DNA of 64,000 nt from Verrucomicrobiia bacterium (GCA_035574275.1 DATLYY010000073.1:27398-91397); one strand, 5' to 3'. Positions 16,544-25,748 are shown, counted from the stretch's first letter. A program made the numbers and translations. Notes: generated from the sequence alone by a model not told the origin.

Positions 16544-17749
16544 ATGCTGCGCTTTTTAACCGCTGGGGAATCGCACGGGCCGGCCTTGGTTGGAATCATT
16601 GAAGGATTGCCGGCCGGGTTGGCGGTCGATTTTGATTTCATCAACAACGAGCTGGCGCGGCGGCAGAAGGGATACGGCCGCGGGGGGCGGATGAAAATCG
16701 AGCAGGATAAAATCAAAATTCTCTCCGGCGTTCGCCATCAAAAAACGCTGGGGAGCCCGGTCGCCTTTGAAATTGCCAATCTGGATTGGGAAAACTGGAA
16801 AAATATTATGAACATCGAGGGCGCGGGGCCGAATCCGCAAACGGAAGAGGAGAAAAAGAAGGCCAATCCTTTGACGGCGCCGCGCCCGGGCCACGCCGAT
16901 TTGGCGGGAGCCATCAAATACAATCAGTCCGACATCCGCAATGTGTTGGAGCGGGCTTCCGCCCGCGAGACGGCCGCCCGTACGGCCTCCGGCGCATTTG
17001 CCAAGCTTTTCTTGCAAAAATTCGGCGTCCGCATCACCAGCCACGTCATCGATATCGGCGGAGAAAGATTGCCGGAAGGGGCGCGTCCGCCGTTTGATGT
17101 TTTGGCGCAAAAAGCGGAGGCCTCGCCCGTGCGGGCTGTCGATGGTGGTTTGGAGAAGCGGATGATGGCGAAAATTGACGAGGCAATTCAGAAAAAAGAC
17201 ACCGTCGGCGGCGTGTTTGAGGTCATTGCCACGGGTGTTCCAGTCGGTTTGGGGAGCTACGTTCACTGGGATAGAAAGCTGGACGGGCAACTGGCGGCGG
17301 CGGTGATGTCCATCCATTCGGTAAAGGGGGTGGAAATCGGCGCCGGGTTCAGGCAGGCGGGGATGTTCGGCTCGCAGGTGCACGACCAGATTTATTACGT
17401 TTCAAAAATGTCGGCAGAGAGAAAGCGCACGAAATATTTTTTCCGGCGGACAAACAACGCCGGCGGGCTGGAGGGAGGCGTGACGAACGGCGAGGATATC
17501 GTCATCCGGGGCTGCTGCAAGCCGCTATCCACCTTGATGCAGCCCTTGAAAACGGTGGACATCAAAACCAAGGAACCGAAGGAAGCGATTGTGGAGCGCT
17601 CGGACGTTTGCGTGGTTCCCACGTATGGCATTGTGGCGGAAGGGATGGCGGCTTTGGTTTTGGCCTCTGCATTTTTGGAAAAGTTCGGCGGCGATAATAT
17701 GAACGAAATTGAAAAACACTATCAAACTTATTTGGAAAGTGTATTTTAG
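16544..17749 (+). CDS. aroC: Chorismate synthase
   Basis: Final shikimate-pathway step, EPSP to chorismate, with reduced FMN. The 401-aa protein begins MLRFLTAGESHGPALVGIIEG, the family's N-terminal signature (His11 is the conserved acid). It also has RRQKGYGRGGRM, RPGHADLAGAIKY, RASARETAARTASGA and RRTNNAGGLEGGVTNGEDI. The frame extends upstream to 16403 on the opposite strand of the oxidoreductase gene, but ATG 16544 starts exactly at the family N-terminus. No Shine-Dalgarno is close (GGGGAGG is ~24 nt away), so a short or absent leader is likely. It is first in a run of closely spaced genes to 22399. Confidence 0.96.
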   Translation: MLRFLTAGESHGPALVGIIEGLPAGLAVDFDFINNELARRQKGYGRGGRMKIEQDKIKILSGVRHQKTLGSPVAFEIANLDWENWKNIMNIEGAGPNPQTEEEKKKANPLTAPRPGHADLAGAIKYNQSDIRNVLERASARETAARTASGAFAKLFLQKFGVRITSHVIDIGGERLPEGARPPFDVLAQKAEASPVRAVDGGLEKRMMAKIDEAIQKKDTVGGVFEVIATGVPVGLGSYVHWDRKLDGQLAAAVMSIHSVKGVEIGAGFRQAGMFGSQVHDQIYYVSKMSAERKRTKYFFRRTNNAGGLEGGVTNGEDIVIRGCCKPLSTLMQPLKTVDIKTKEPKEAIVERSDVCVVPTYGIVAEGMAALVLASAFLEKFGGDNMNEIEKHYQTYLESVF

Positions 17750-17767
17750 AAACCGAAGCGAGGTGAA

Positions 17768-18892
17768 ATGATAAAAACGACGGTGGTCGGCAATTATCCA
17801 AAAATTTCATCGGACAAAAGCGTTCCTAACTTGCGGAACGCGCTGAACAACTTTGACCAAAAGAAAATTTCCGCAGAGGAACTGGAACGGGTCTATCAAG
17901 CCACCATACAACGCGTCGTCCGGGAGCAGGAAGAAGCGGGAGTCGATTTGCCGACCGACGGGCAAATCCGCTGGGATGATATCGCCACCTTCTTCGCCAA
18001 AAATTTCGAGGGGGCGCACATCAACGGTCTAATCCGTTTTTTCGACAACAACGTCTATTACCGCAAGCCGGTCTTTACGGGGGAGCTGCACTCGAAAACC
18101 GCCATCGCGGGCGTGGAATATCGAAATGCCTCGATTCATTCGAGACGCCGATTGAAAGGGGTAGTAGTCGGCCCGTATACGTTGGCAAAAATGTCGGTGG
18201 ATGAGTATTACAAGGATGAAGAGCGGCTGGTGATGGCGCTGGCCTCCATTCTCCGCAGTGAGGTTTTATCGCTTCAAGATGCGGGTGCGCAATACATCCA
18301 AATTGACGAGCCGTACCTAACCTGGGCGCCGGAGGGTCTGCCGTTGGCCAAGCGGGCCCTGACGGAAATGCTGGAGGGCGTGCGCGCCAAGAAAATCTTG
18401 TGTTTGTATTTCGGTACAATAAAGCCGCTGGTGCCTTCTCTGTACGATTTTCCGGTGGATATATTTGCCGTCGACACGGTTTCAAAACCGGAAAATCTGG
18501 AGTTATTGCTTCAGGCGCCGGCGGATAGGGGAATCGTTGCCGGCTGCCTTGACGCCCGCAACATCAAGCTGGAGCCGAAAGCGGAGCTTTTCTCCATCTA
18601 TAAAAAGCTGGCGTCACAAAACCGGCCCGAAATTTTTGTCTCCCCTTCCTGCGGGCTGGAGTTTCTGCCGCATTCGGACGCGGTCGCCAAGCTGAAATGG
18701 ATGGTGAAGACGGTCAAGGAATTCAATGCTGGTACTTCTGTACCCCTCAAGGCCAAAAAGAAAAAGGCGCCGGCAGGGTCGCAGACCAAGAAAAAAGCAG
18801 TCGAACGCAAACCTGTGAAAAAGAAGAGCAAGCCCTCTTCCAAAACCGCAGCCAAAAGGAAAACTTTCAGGGGCCGGAAAAAGGGGAAGTAA
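17768..18892 (+). CDS. MetE-core-like methyltransferase homologue with Lys-rich tail
   Basis: A 374-aa single-domain homologue of cobalamin-independent methionine synthase (COG0620 fold). Family signs are TTVVGNYPK at the N-terminus, QEEAGVDLPTDGQIRWDDIATFF, GVVVGPYTLAKM, GAQYIQIDEPYL (174-185) and VSPSCGLEFLP (291-301). Active MetE binds zinc through an H-x-C pair, a Glu and a late Cys. Here the H-x-C region reads ILCLYFG (210-216), so L213 and F215 replace the ligands. Asp236 seems to replace the Glu, and only C295 remains. The YFG and LDARN stretches look like the non-catalytic MetE N-domain. Residues ~328-374 are a Lys-rich tail. GAGGTGA precedes the ATG, and the stop abuts the glyA ATG. 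It may not be a classical methionine synthase. Confidence 0.8.
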   Translation: MIKTTVVGNYPKISSDKSVPNLRNALNNFDQKKISAEELERVYQATIQRVVREQEEAGVDLPTDGQIRWDDIATFFAKNFEGAHINGLIRFFDNNVYYRKPVFTGELHSKTAIAGVEYRNASIHSRRRLKGVVVGPYTLAKMSVDEYYKDEERLVMALASILRSEVLSLQDAGAQYIQIDEPYLTWAPEGLPLAKRALTEMLEGVRAKKILCLYFGTIKPLVPSLYDFPVDIFAVDTVSKPENLELLLQAPADRGIVAGCLDARNIKLEPKAELFSIYKKLASQNRPEIFVSPSCGLEFLPHSDAVAKLKWMVKTVKEFNAGTSVPLKAKKKKAPAGSQTKKKAVERKPVKKKSKPSSKTAAKRKTFRGRKKGK

Positions 18893-20155
18893 ATGCTGGA
18901 GCATCTCAAGAAAACCGACCCAGAGACCTACGCAGCTGTTCAAAACGAAACCCGGCGGCAGGCGAACAAGCTGGAGTTGATTGCCTCCGAGAATTTCGTC
19001 TCCGAGGCGGTTTTGGAGGCGATGGGTTCGCCTTTGACAAACAAATATGCGGAAGGGTATCCGGGACGGCGCTATTACGGCGGATGCGAGTTTGTGGATG
19101 TCGCCGAAAATCTGGCCATTGAACGGGCCAAGAAACTTTTCGGCTGCGAGCATGCCAACGTCCAGCCCCACTCCGGCTCGCAGGCCAATATGGGGGCTTA
19201 TCTTGCGGCTTTGGAAATCGGAGATAAAATTTTGGGGCTGAATTTGTCCCATGGAGGGCATTTGACCCACGGCCATCCGCTCAATTTCTCCGGCAAATTT
19301 TTCAAAGTAGTGGCCTACGGTGTTTCACCGGAGACGGAAACCATCGACTATGATGAATTGGAAAAGCAGGCGATTGCCGAAAAGCCGAAAATGATTGTCG
19401 CCGGCGGCTCGGCCTATCCGCGCATTCTCGACTTCAAGCGGTTCAAAGAAATTTGCGATAAAGTCGGGGCTTATTTAATGGTCGATATCGCCCACATCGC
19501 CGGGCTCATCGTGGCCGGCCTGCATCCCTCCCCCGTGCCGTATGCCGATTTTGTCACCACCACCACCCACAAAACCCTGCGCGGGCCGCGGGGAGGAATG
19601 GTGATGTGCAAAAAGGAACATGCCCAAAAGTTAGACAAACTTATTATGCCCGGCATTCAGGGTGGGCCTTTGATGCATGTCATCGCCGCCAAGGCGGTGG
19701 CTTTCAAGGAAGCGTTGACGGAAGAGTTCAAGGAGTATCAGCGGCAAATTGTTTGCAACGCCCGTGCGCTGGGAGAAAGCTTTGCACGGCGGGGTTACCG
19801 GCTGGTTTCCGGCGGAACGGACACACATCTGTTCCTTGTGGATTTGCGGCGCAAGGAGATGACCGGAAAGGAGGCGGAGGCCGCGCTCGACTTGGCCGGT
19901 ATTACCGTCAACAAGAACACGATTCCATTCGACCCGCAACCGCCCTTGGTCACTTCCGGCATACGCGTTGGAACCCCGGCCGTGACTACGCGCGGAATGA
20001 AAGAAAAAGAAATGGAGGAGATTGCCGGTATGATGGACGAGGCGCTACAAAATCGCCAGTCCAAGGAAAAACTGGCGGAGGTGGCCAAAAAGGTGAAGGG
20101 TTTGGCTTCCCGATTTTCGCTCTACACCCAACGACTGTCCGGTTATGCTGGTTGA
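18893..20155 (+). CDS. glyA: Serine hydroxymethyltransferase
   Basis: PLP enzyme that interconverts serine plus THF with glycine plus 5,10-methylene-THF. The 420-aa protein has [21 protein letters not shown], the [15 protein letters not shown] loop, [21 protein letters not shown] and the PLP-lysine motif [14 protein letters not shown]. The ATG follows the MetE-like gene's stop directly, so translation is probably coupled. Product methylene-THF is the precursor of methyl donors, consistent with a one-carbon role for the partner gene. The 3' end overlaps the next gene by 11 nt. Confidence 0.97.
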   Translation: MLEHLKKTDPETYAAVQNETRRQANKLELIASENFVSEAVLEAMGSPLTNKYAEGYPGRRYYGGCEFVDVAENLAIERAKKLFGCEHANVQPHSGSQANMGAYLAALEIGDKILGLNLSHGGHLTHGHPLNFSGKFFKVVAYGVSPETETIDYDELEKQAIAEKPKMIVAGGSAYPRILDFKRFKEICDKVGAYLMVDIAHIAGLIVAGLHPSPVPYADFVTTTTHKTLRGPRGGMVMCKKEHAQKLDKLIMPGIQGGPLMHVIAAKAVAFKEALTEEFKEYQRQIVCNARALGESFARRGYRLVSGGTDTHLFLVDLRRKEMTGKEAEAALDLAGITVNKNTIPFDPQPPLVTSGIRVGTPAVTTRGMKEKEMEEIAGMMDEALQNRQSKEKLAEVAKKVKGLASRFSLYTQRLSGYAG

Positions 20156-20450
20156 ATTCGCCACCTTTCCGGTTGACAAGGGGCCCAAGTTTTCCGAGCC
20201 GGTGGCCAAAGTCATCGATTTAATCGACAAAAGCGGGCTCAAGTATCAAACCACGGCGATGTGCACCCTTGTCGAGGGGGATTGGGACGCGGTTTTCGCC
20301 TTGATTAAGAAGTGTCATTATCTTTTGCGCAAGGATTCCACACGGGTTTATACCCGCATCGTGGTGGACGACCGAAAGAACTTTCCCAGCCCGCTGACAG
20401 AAAAAGTTGACCGAGTGGAGAAAGCGCTGAAACGAAAAATCCGGCGATGA
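20145..20450 (+). CDS. MTH1187/YqgV-family thiamine-binding-type protein
   Basis: A 101-aa protein of the small DUF77 family, ferredoxin-like fold, some members of which bind thiamine. Diagnostic strings are [42 protein letters not shown] and [12 protein letters not shown]. It is probably cytosolic because no signal peptide or membrane segment is present. It overlaps glyA by 11 nt and cutA by 4 nt. The ligand in this organism is inferred only. Confidence 0.85.
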   Translation: MLVEFATFPVDKGPKFSEPVAKVIDLIDKSGLKYQTTAMCTLVEGDWDAVFALIKKCHYLLRKDSTRVYTRIVVDDRKNFPSPLTEKVDRVEKALKRKIRR

Positions 20451-20767
20451 AAGTCACCACTCACCACTGGCTGGTTCTGGTCACCGTTCCAAATAAAAAG
20501 ATACGGGAGAGATTGACAACCGTTTTGCTTGAGGAAAAATTAGCCGCCTGTGTCGCATCGTTTCCAGTTTCCTCCCAATATCGTTGGAAGGAAAAAATCG
20601 AGCGGGCCAAGGAATTCCAGCTTTTTATTAAAACAGCGGCTCCTATCGAACGGCTAAAAAGAAGGATTGTTGAACTGCATCCTTACGAAGTCCCGGAGGT
20701 TCTGGCTTTTGAGGTTAAAAAAGGGCTGGCCGAATACCTGACCTGGATGCGGAGGGAATCGGGCTGA
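20447..20767 (+). CDS. cutA: CutA1-family protein
   Basis: A 106-aa trimeric ferredoxin-like protein of the CutA1 (divalent-cation tolerance) family. Family marks are VLVTVPNKKIRERLTTVLLEEKLAACV, YRWKEKIE, KEFQLFIKTA and LHPYEVPEVLAFEV. The cellular role of CutA is poorly settled. It overlaps both neighbours (4 nt upstream, 1 nt downstream), so it is co-translated with them. Confidence 0.93.
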   Translation: MKVTTHHWLVLVTVPNKKIRERLTTVLLEEKLAACVASFPVSSQYRWKEKIERAKEFQLFIKTAAPIERLKRRIVELHPYEVPEVLAFEVKKGLAEYLTWMRRESG

Positions 20768-21186
20768 TGAAATACCGAAAAGTCGAGAACGGATATTTTC
20801 TCCGGCTGGGAAAGGGGGAAGAGGTTGTTTCCTCCATCGTTGAGTTCGCGACAAAAGAGAATATCAGTTCTGGAGCATTCTTTGGGTTGGGTGCCATCAA
20901 CAATTTTGAACTGGGCTACTACGATTTAAAAACCTGTAAATATGAGAAGGAAAAATTCGAAGAGGATATGGAAGTGGGCAACATCACCGGCAATATCGCC
21001 GCGCTGGACGGCAAACCGTTCGTTCACGCGCACGTCACCGTTTCCGGCAAGAATTTGAAGGCCTTCACCGGCCATCTTTTCTCGGCCGAAGTGGCCCTAA
21101 CTTTGGAAATATTTGTTTTCACTTCATTTGCCAAAATTGAGCGCAAAATGGATGCGGAAATTGGTTTGAATTTACTGGATTTGTGA
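20767..21186 (+). CDS. PPC/DUF296 domain protein
   Basis: A 139-aa stand-alone PPC domain, the fold found in plant AT-hook proteins and in bacterial homologues that bind a metal. Typical features are the N-terminal YFLRLGKGEEVVSSIVEF, GAFFGLGAINNFELGYYD, and the histidine cluster KPFVHAHVTVSGKNLKAFTGHLFSAEVALTLEI. It carries no AT-hook, so direct DNA binding is not implied. It sits between cutA and the SAM-hydrolysing enzyme, overlapping the latter by 4 nt. Function unknown. Confidence 0.85.
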   Translation: MKYRKVENGYFLRLGKGEEVVSSIVEFATKENISSGAFFGLGAINNFELGYYDLKTCKYEKEKFEEDMEVGNITGNIAALDGKPFVHAHVTVSGKNLKAFTGHLFSAEVALTLEIFVFTSFAKIERKMDAEIGLNLLDL

Positions 21187-21950
21187 TCACGTTTTCCTCC
21201 GATTTCGGCACGGCCGATCCTTATGTCGCTATTGTAAAGGGAGTAATTTTATCGATAAATCCCAAGTGCAAAATAATGGACCTCTCGCACGAGCTGGCCG
21301 CCCACGACATTTGCCGGGCGGCCTTTTTTGTTGCCTCCGCCTGCCCGGTTTATCCCGCCGGCACCATCCACCTCTGTGTGGTTGACCCCGGTGTCGGCTC
21401 CAACCGAAAACCGATTTTGCTTGTCACCGGGAAGGGGGCTTACGTCGGGCCGGATAACGGCCTTTTCGGCTTGGTGTGGCAAAACAGCAGGAATAAAAAG
21501 GCGTTTTGGCTCCAAAATGAAAAATATTTTTTTTCGGGTACCTCCCAAACTTTTGACGCCCGGGATGTTTTCGGGCCGACGGCGGCCTATCTTTCTTTGG
21601 GTGTTGCGCCCGAGGTGTTCGGCCCCGCCTTGGACTCGATACATTTGTTTCCGTTCCCCCAACCGGTCAGGCGGGGCGGACATTCTGCCGGGGAAATTAT
21701 ATATATTGACCGCTTCGGGAATCTGGTGACCAATTTTACTTATGGAATGATTCAGGGGAAAAGAGTAGAGGTGAAACTGGGAAATCGCAAAATGAGCGGC
21801 CTTGCCCCAAATTACGCAAGCATTCCAAGGGGACAAACTGCTCTTATTTTGGGAAGTTTGGGTTATCTTGAAATCGCCGGTAATGCGATTTCTGCTCAAA
21901 AACTTTTAAGAGCAAAAATTGGCGGCAAAGTCGGGCTGAAACTGTTATGA
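21183..21950 (+). CDS. SAM hydroxide adenosyltransferase (DUF62 family)
   Basis: Enzyme of the fluorinase/chlorinase superfamily that splits S-adenosylmethionine into adenosine and methionine using water. The N-terminus MITFSSDFGTADPYVAIVKGVI contains the conserved DFGxxDxYV. VDPGVGSNRKP, VGPDNGLFG and IDRFGNLVTN follow. No halide-pocket assignment was attempted; most bacterial members are hydrolases. The start is GTG at 21183, overlapping the PPC gene, and the 3' end overlaps nrdR by 4 nt. The location with one-carbon genes suggests SAM/methionine recycling, by inference. Confidence 0.88.
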   Translation: MITFSSDFGTADPYVAIVKGVILSINPKCKIMDLSHELAAHDICRAAFFVASACPVYPAGTIHLCVVDPGVGSNRKPILLVTGKGAYVGPDNGLFGLVWQNSRNKKAFWLQNEKYFFSGTSQTFDARDVFGPTAAYLSLGVAPEVFGPALDSIHLFPFPQPVRRGGHSAGEIIYIDRFGNLVTNFTYGMIQGKRVEVKLGNRKMSGLAPNYASIPRGQTALILGSLGYLEIAGNAISAQKLLRAKIGGKVGLKLL

Positions 21951-22399
21951 AGTGTCCCTACTGTGGCAAGGAAGAGGACAAGGTCATCGATTCCCGCAGC
22001 GTGCAGGACGGCAAAGCAGTCCGCCGCCGCCGGCAGTGTCTGGCCTGCGCCAAGCGTTTCACCACCTATGAATATGTAGAAAACGTCTCGCTGATGGTGG
22101 TCAAGAACGACGGCCGCCGGGAGCCGTTCGATCGCCAAAAACTTCGCATGGGGATCGAACTGGCCTGCAAGAAGCGCCCGGTTGGTTCCAAACGAATTGA
22201 TGCAATGGTGGATGAAATCGAAGAAAAACTTTTGTCCATGTCCAAAGGGGAAATAGAATCGCCGTCAATCGGGGAACTGGTGATGGAAAAGCTGCGCGAA
22301 ATTGATGAAGTGGCCTATGTCCGGTTCGCATCGGTCTACCGCAAATTCCAGGACAAAGGGCAATTTTTGGATGAATTGAAGAAGCTGTTGAGTTCTTAA
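21947..22399 (+). CDS. nrdR: Transcriptional repressor NrdR
   Basis: Represses ribonucleotide reductase genes in response to ATP/dATP. The zinc ribbon uses C3, C6 (MKCPYCG) and C31, C34 (QCLACAKRFTTYE), and RRRRQ precedes the second knuckle. An ATP-cone domain follows (VVKNDGRREPFDRQKLRMGI, YVRFASVYRKF). Length 150 aa is normal. It is last in the overlapping run that began with aroC. No reductase genes are in the window. Confidence 0.96.
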   Translation: MKCPYCGKEEDKVIDSRSVQDGKAVRRRRQCLACAKRFTTYEYVENVSLMVVKNDGRREPFDRQKLRMGIELACKKRPVGSKRIDAMVDEIEEKLLSMSKGEIESPSIGELVMEKLREIDEVAYVRFASVYRKFQDKGQFLDELKKLLSS

Positions 22400-22418
22400 A
22401 TCTATCCCTTACGAAAAC

Positions 22419-22436
22419 ACCTAAAGATTTTTAGGT
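22419..22436. promoter_or_regulatory. Perfect hairpin/palindrome abutting the tatC start codon
   Basis: ACCTAAA (22419-22425), loop GATT, TTTAGGT (22430-22436): a 7-bp perfect stem ending one base before the ATG at 22437. The only Shine-Dalgarno-like bases (AGG) lie inside the stem. It could limit initiation at the first ATG, act as an operator, or be a weak nrdR terminator. Confidence 0.5.
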
Positions 22437-23144
22437 ATGACTAAAAATCAAAGAGAAATGACCTTTGTCGAGCATCTGGAGGAGCTACGCGGACGGCTAA
22501 TCGTCTGCCTCGTTTCCGTTTTGGTCACCTCCGTCGCCATTTGGTTTTTTTCCAGGGAGATACTGGATTTTATAACCCGGGATGTGCCCAAGGTCTATTT
22601 CACATCCGTTACCGAGGCGTTCGGCGTGCGCATCAAAATCTCGATGTGGGGTGGGCTTATCGCCAGCGTCCCGGTCCTTCTTTATCAAGCCTGGCAGTTC
22701 GTGGTGCCGGGACTTTTGGAGCGGGAATCCAAAGCGGCCTTTGGGGTCATTTTCTTTGGCACGTTTTTTTTTGCAATTGGAGGGGCTTTTTGCTTTACCA
22801 TGGTCTTGCCGGTAGCGGTGAAGTTTCTTTTGGGCTTTCAGACCGAAAAACTGGCCCCCCTTATTACGGTGGGGGACTACGTGGGGTTTGTAGCGTTTAT
22901 GGTTTTCGCTTTTGGAGCGGTTTTTGAACTGCCGGTCGTGACTTTCTTTTTGGGCAAGCTGGGAATCGTGAATGCCGTGATGCTGGCCTCCGGGCGGCGT
23001 TGGGCAGTTGTTGCCATTCTAATCGTCTCCGCCGCCGTTACACCGACCCCCGATTTGTTCTCCCAAGTGGCATTGGCCGTTCCGCTTTACATCCTGTATG
23101 AGCTTTCCATCTGGATTGTCCGCCTTACCGGCAGTCGGGGCTGA
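22437..23144 (+). CDS. tatC: Sec-independent translocase TatC
   Basis: Membrane core of the twin-arginine pathway that exports folded proteins. The N-terminal MTFVEHLEELRGRLIVCL is the TatC signature. Six hydrophobic segments are visible, with conserved LYQAWQFVVPGLLERESKAA, FAFGAVFELPVV and AVVAILIVSAAVTPTPDLFSQ. The 235-aa length is normal. An in-frame ATG at 22458, preceded by AAGAGAA, begins exactly at the signature and is an alternative start. No tatA/B is present in the window. Confidence 0.95.
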   Translation: MTKNQREMTFVEHLEELRGRLIVCLVSVLVTSVAIWFFSREILDFITRDVPKVYFTSVTEAFGVRIKISMWGGLIASVPVLLYQAWQFVVPGLLERESKAAFGVIFFGTFFFAIGGAFCFTMVLPVAVKFLLGFQTEKLAPLITVGDYVGFVAFMVFAFGAVFELPVVTFFLGKLGIVNAVMLASGRRWAVVAILIVSAAVTPTPDLFSQVALAVPLYILYELSIWIVRLTGSRG

Positions 23145-23259
23145 CCCCTTTACTTTCCTTCCCTAAATAGGCATACTAAAATGGTATGAAACGGGCGGGC
23201 GGCTATTCCGACGGCTGTAATATTTCCTTTTTTTTCTTTGCAGGTTTCTTCCAGCAAAA

Positions 23260-25722
23260 ATGATAGGCCAGACCGTTTCCCACTACCGGATTGAATCGGA
23301 AATCGGCCAAGGGGGAATGGGGGTGGTTTACCGGGCACTGGACACCCGGTTGGAGCGAGCGGTGGCGCTGAAGTTTCTTTCCCCGCAATTCGTATCCCAT
23401 CCCGAGGCCAAAGCCCGTTTTTTGAACGAAGCCCGGGCCGCTTCGGCTTTGAACCATCCCAACATCTGCACCATCTACGAAATCGGGGAATACGACAGCC
23501 GGGAGTTTATCGTGATGGAGTTGGTGGAAGGGGAGGCTCTTTCCAAAATCATCGCCGTCGGCAAACTTTCGGTGCCCACCGTTCTCGATTATTCACTGCA
23601 ACTGGCTGAAGCGCTGGAAGCGGCCCACAAAAAGGGGGTTATTCACCGGGACATCAAACCGGACAACATCCTTGTGACCGCCGAAGGGCGGCTTAAGATA
23701 ATGGATTTCGGCTTGGCCAAAATCCGGCACACCACCCGGATTACGACGACCGGGGCCGCCCTTGGAACCGCCGCCTATATGGCTCCGGAACAGGCCCGTG
23801 GGGAGTTGGTGGATGCTCGGGCGGACCTTTTTGCTTTGGGGATGATTATGTATGAAATGCTCACCGGTCGGCATCCCTTTGCGGGGCCGCAATCCCCGGA
23901 ACACCCGGCTGCGGTCATTTATGCCATTTTGCACGAAAAACCGGAACCCTTGGCGCATTATGCCGCCAATATCCCGGCCGGGTTGGAGACGGTCATCTTG
24001 AAGGCGCTGGAAAAAAGCCCGGCTCGCCGTTACCAGAGTGCCCGGGAACTGGCGTCCGATTTGCGTCTCTTGGTTCAATCCCCCCTCCATACCCTGCCCG
24101 TGGCGCAAGCCCCCATCCGCCCTTCCGTGGCGGTTTTGCATTTTGATAATCTGTCCGATTCTGAGGAGGATAAATATTTCGCCGCCGGAATCACCGAAGA
24201 CATCATTACCGATTTATCCAATATCGAAGGGCTGCGGGTCGCTTCCCGAATGCAGGTGGAACAATTCCGCTTCAAGCCGATCGACTTGGCGGAAATCGGC
24301 CGCCGGCTGCAGGTTGATTATGTTTTGCAGGGCTCCGTGCGCCGGGCTGCCAGCATCGTGCGCATCACGGCACAACTGACCAAGGTCGCGGACGGTTTTC
24401 AGGTCTGGTCCCGTCGCTTTGACCGAGAAATGAAACATATTTTTGAAATTCAGGATGAAGTTTCCAAGGAAGTGGCATCGGCCTTGAAAGTCCGGTTATC
24501 CCCCGACGATTTGGCCCGCATCGAAAAGATTCCGACCAACAATTTGCAGGCCTACGATTATTTCCTCAAGGGCCGGGAATACAACTGGAGTGTAGTTACT
24601 GAAGCGCAGAAGGAGTACATCGATTTGGCGGTGAAAATGTTTGAAAAAGCGATTGAGTTGGACCCCGCCTTTGCCGAGGCCTGGGCCGGTCTGGGAGAAG
24701 TGTACACCTCCTACAGCATCCGGCGCATTGATTTTAATCCGGAGTACATCAAAAAGGCCGAGGAAAATATAAAAAAAGCGCTGGAGATCTCACCGGATCT
24801 GGCGGAAGCCCGCCGGGCTTTGGGGCGCTTCTACGCCAGCCAGAGGCGTTTTGCCGAAGCAGCGGTCGAACTGGGACGGGCAATTGAGTTGAAGCCGAAC
24901 TACGCGGATGCCTACTACAGTTTTGGTGCCGCCCGTTTTGAGGAAGGGAAATACGCCGAGGCGCTGCGGGCCTTTCAAAAAGTACTGGAACTCCGTCCAA
25001 CCTTTTTTCTGGCGTTTCTAACGGCGGCGGAAACCGCCTGGGTACTGCAGAATTATGAGTTGACGGAAAACTACCTTAAACGCTGCGATGAACTGGTTTT
25101 GGGGCATTTCAAGGCGTATGACATCGCCGGTTGGTTGCATATCCGCCAGGGGAAGCTCGAGTTGGCCCGGGAGGACTTTCGACTGGCGGCGGAGCGTTGC
25201 GAAAACCCAAGTTTTGCCGAAACCATTAGTTTCGGTTTGATTCTGCTATCCGACCATGATCGTGCCATTCAACTTTTGCAACGGGTAGGGAATTCGGTCA
25301 ACGGTACCAACCTCTACCTGCTGGGACTGGCCTATGCCCTCAAAGGGATGGAAAAGGAGGCCCGGCTGGCTTGGGGAACGGGAAGGGCGTTTCTCGAACG
25401 ACAGCTTGACGAAGTCCCGGTCTTGCTGACCCCGTTGATGCTGGCCAGTCTGGCTTTAATTAGAGGGGCGGAGGGGAAATTAGAGGAGGCTTTTTGCGCT
25501 GTTCGGCAAGGGGAGGCAGTGGAGTTGGCCAAGCCCGAGGAAAAGGCCGCCTTGAAGGTGGTCGCGGGGATACTGTTTGGACAAAAAAAGGATGCCGTTC
25601 AAGCCGTGGAAGCTTTAAAAAACTCCCGCTCCAAATATTACACTCCCGTCGAGGCGGCCTTGGACCCGCGCTTGAAAGATATTGCCAACTCCCCAGGATT
25701 TAAAGCATATTTGACCAGTTGA
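23260..25722 (+). CDS. Ser/Thr protein kinase with TolB/FlgO-like and TPR domains (kinase 1)
   Basis: An 820-aa soluble kinase. The catalytic domain (8-275) is complete: GQGGMG at 16-21, K38, HRDIKPDN at 129-136, DFG at 149-151, APEQ at 175-178. Residues ~285-405 form a domain like the N-terminal part of rhizobial adenylate cyclases and COG5616 TolB-N/FlgO proteins (PSVAVLHFDNLSDSEEDKYF, GITEDIITDLSNIEGLRV, YVLQGSVRR). The rest is TPR repeats, for example FEKAIELDPAFAEAWAGLGE. No transmembrane helix joins the parts, so it is probably cytosolic. Shine-Dalgarno is weak. Together with the peptidase and kinase 2 downstream it looks like one transcript. Confidence 0.9.
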   Translation: MIGQTVSHYRIESEIGQGGMGVVYRALDTRLERAVALKFLSPQFVSHPEAKARFLNEARAASALNHPNICTIYEIGEYDSREFIVMELVEGEALSKIIAVGKLSVPTVLDYSLQLAEALEAAHKKGVIHRDIKPDNILVTAEGRLKIMDFGLAKIRHTTRITTTGAALGTAAYMAPEQARGELVDARADLFALGMIMYEMLTGRHPFAGPQSPEHPAAVIYAILHEKPEPLAHYAANIPAGLETVILKALEKSPARRYQSARELASDLRLLVQSPLHTLPVAQAPIRPSVAVLHFDNLSDSEEDKYFAAGITEDIITDLSNIEGLRVASRMQVEQFRFKPIDLAEIGRRLQVDYVLQGSVRRAASIVRITAQLTKVADGFQVWSRRFDREMKHIFEIQDEVSKEVASALKVRLSPDDLARIEKIPTNNLQAYDYFLKGREYNWSVVTEAQKEYIDLAVKMFEKAIELDPAFAEAWAGLGEVYTSYSIRRIDFNPEYIKKAEENIKKALEISPDLAEARRALGRFYASQRRFAEAAVELGRAIELKPNYADAYYSFGAARFEEGKYAEALRAFQKVLELRPTFFLAFLTAAETAWVLQNYELTENYLKRCDELVLGHFKAYDIAGWLHIRQGKLELAREDFRLAAERCENPSFAETISFGLILLSDHDRAIQLLQRVGNSVNGTNLYLLGLAYALKGMEKEARLAWGTGRAFLERQLDEVPVLLTPLMLASLALIRGAEGKLEEAFCAVRQGEAVELAKPEEKAALKVVAGILFGQKKDAVQAVEALKNSRSKYYTPVEAALDPRLKDIANSPGFKAYLTS

Positions 25723-25748
25723 ACATTCAACGAAGAGGAGAACTAATA

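Noticed and set aside
16556..17383. 275-codon minus-strand open frame
   Set aside because: Antisense to aroC, whose motifs are unambiguous.
23169..23188. CATAC/GTATG inverted repeat upstream of kinase 1
   Set aside because: Only 5-bp arms with a 7-nt loop and no associated promoter; could be chance.
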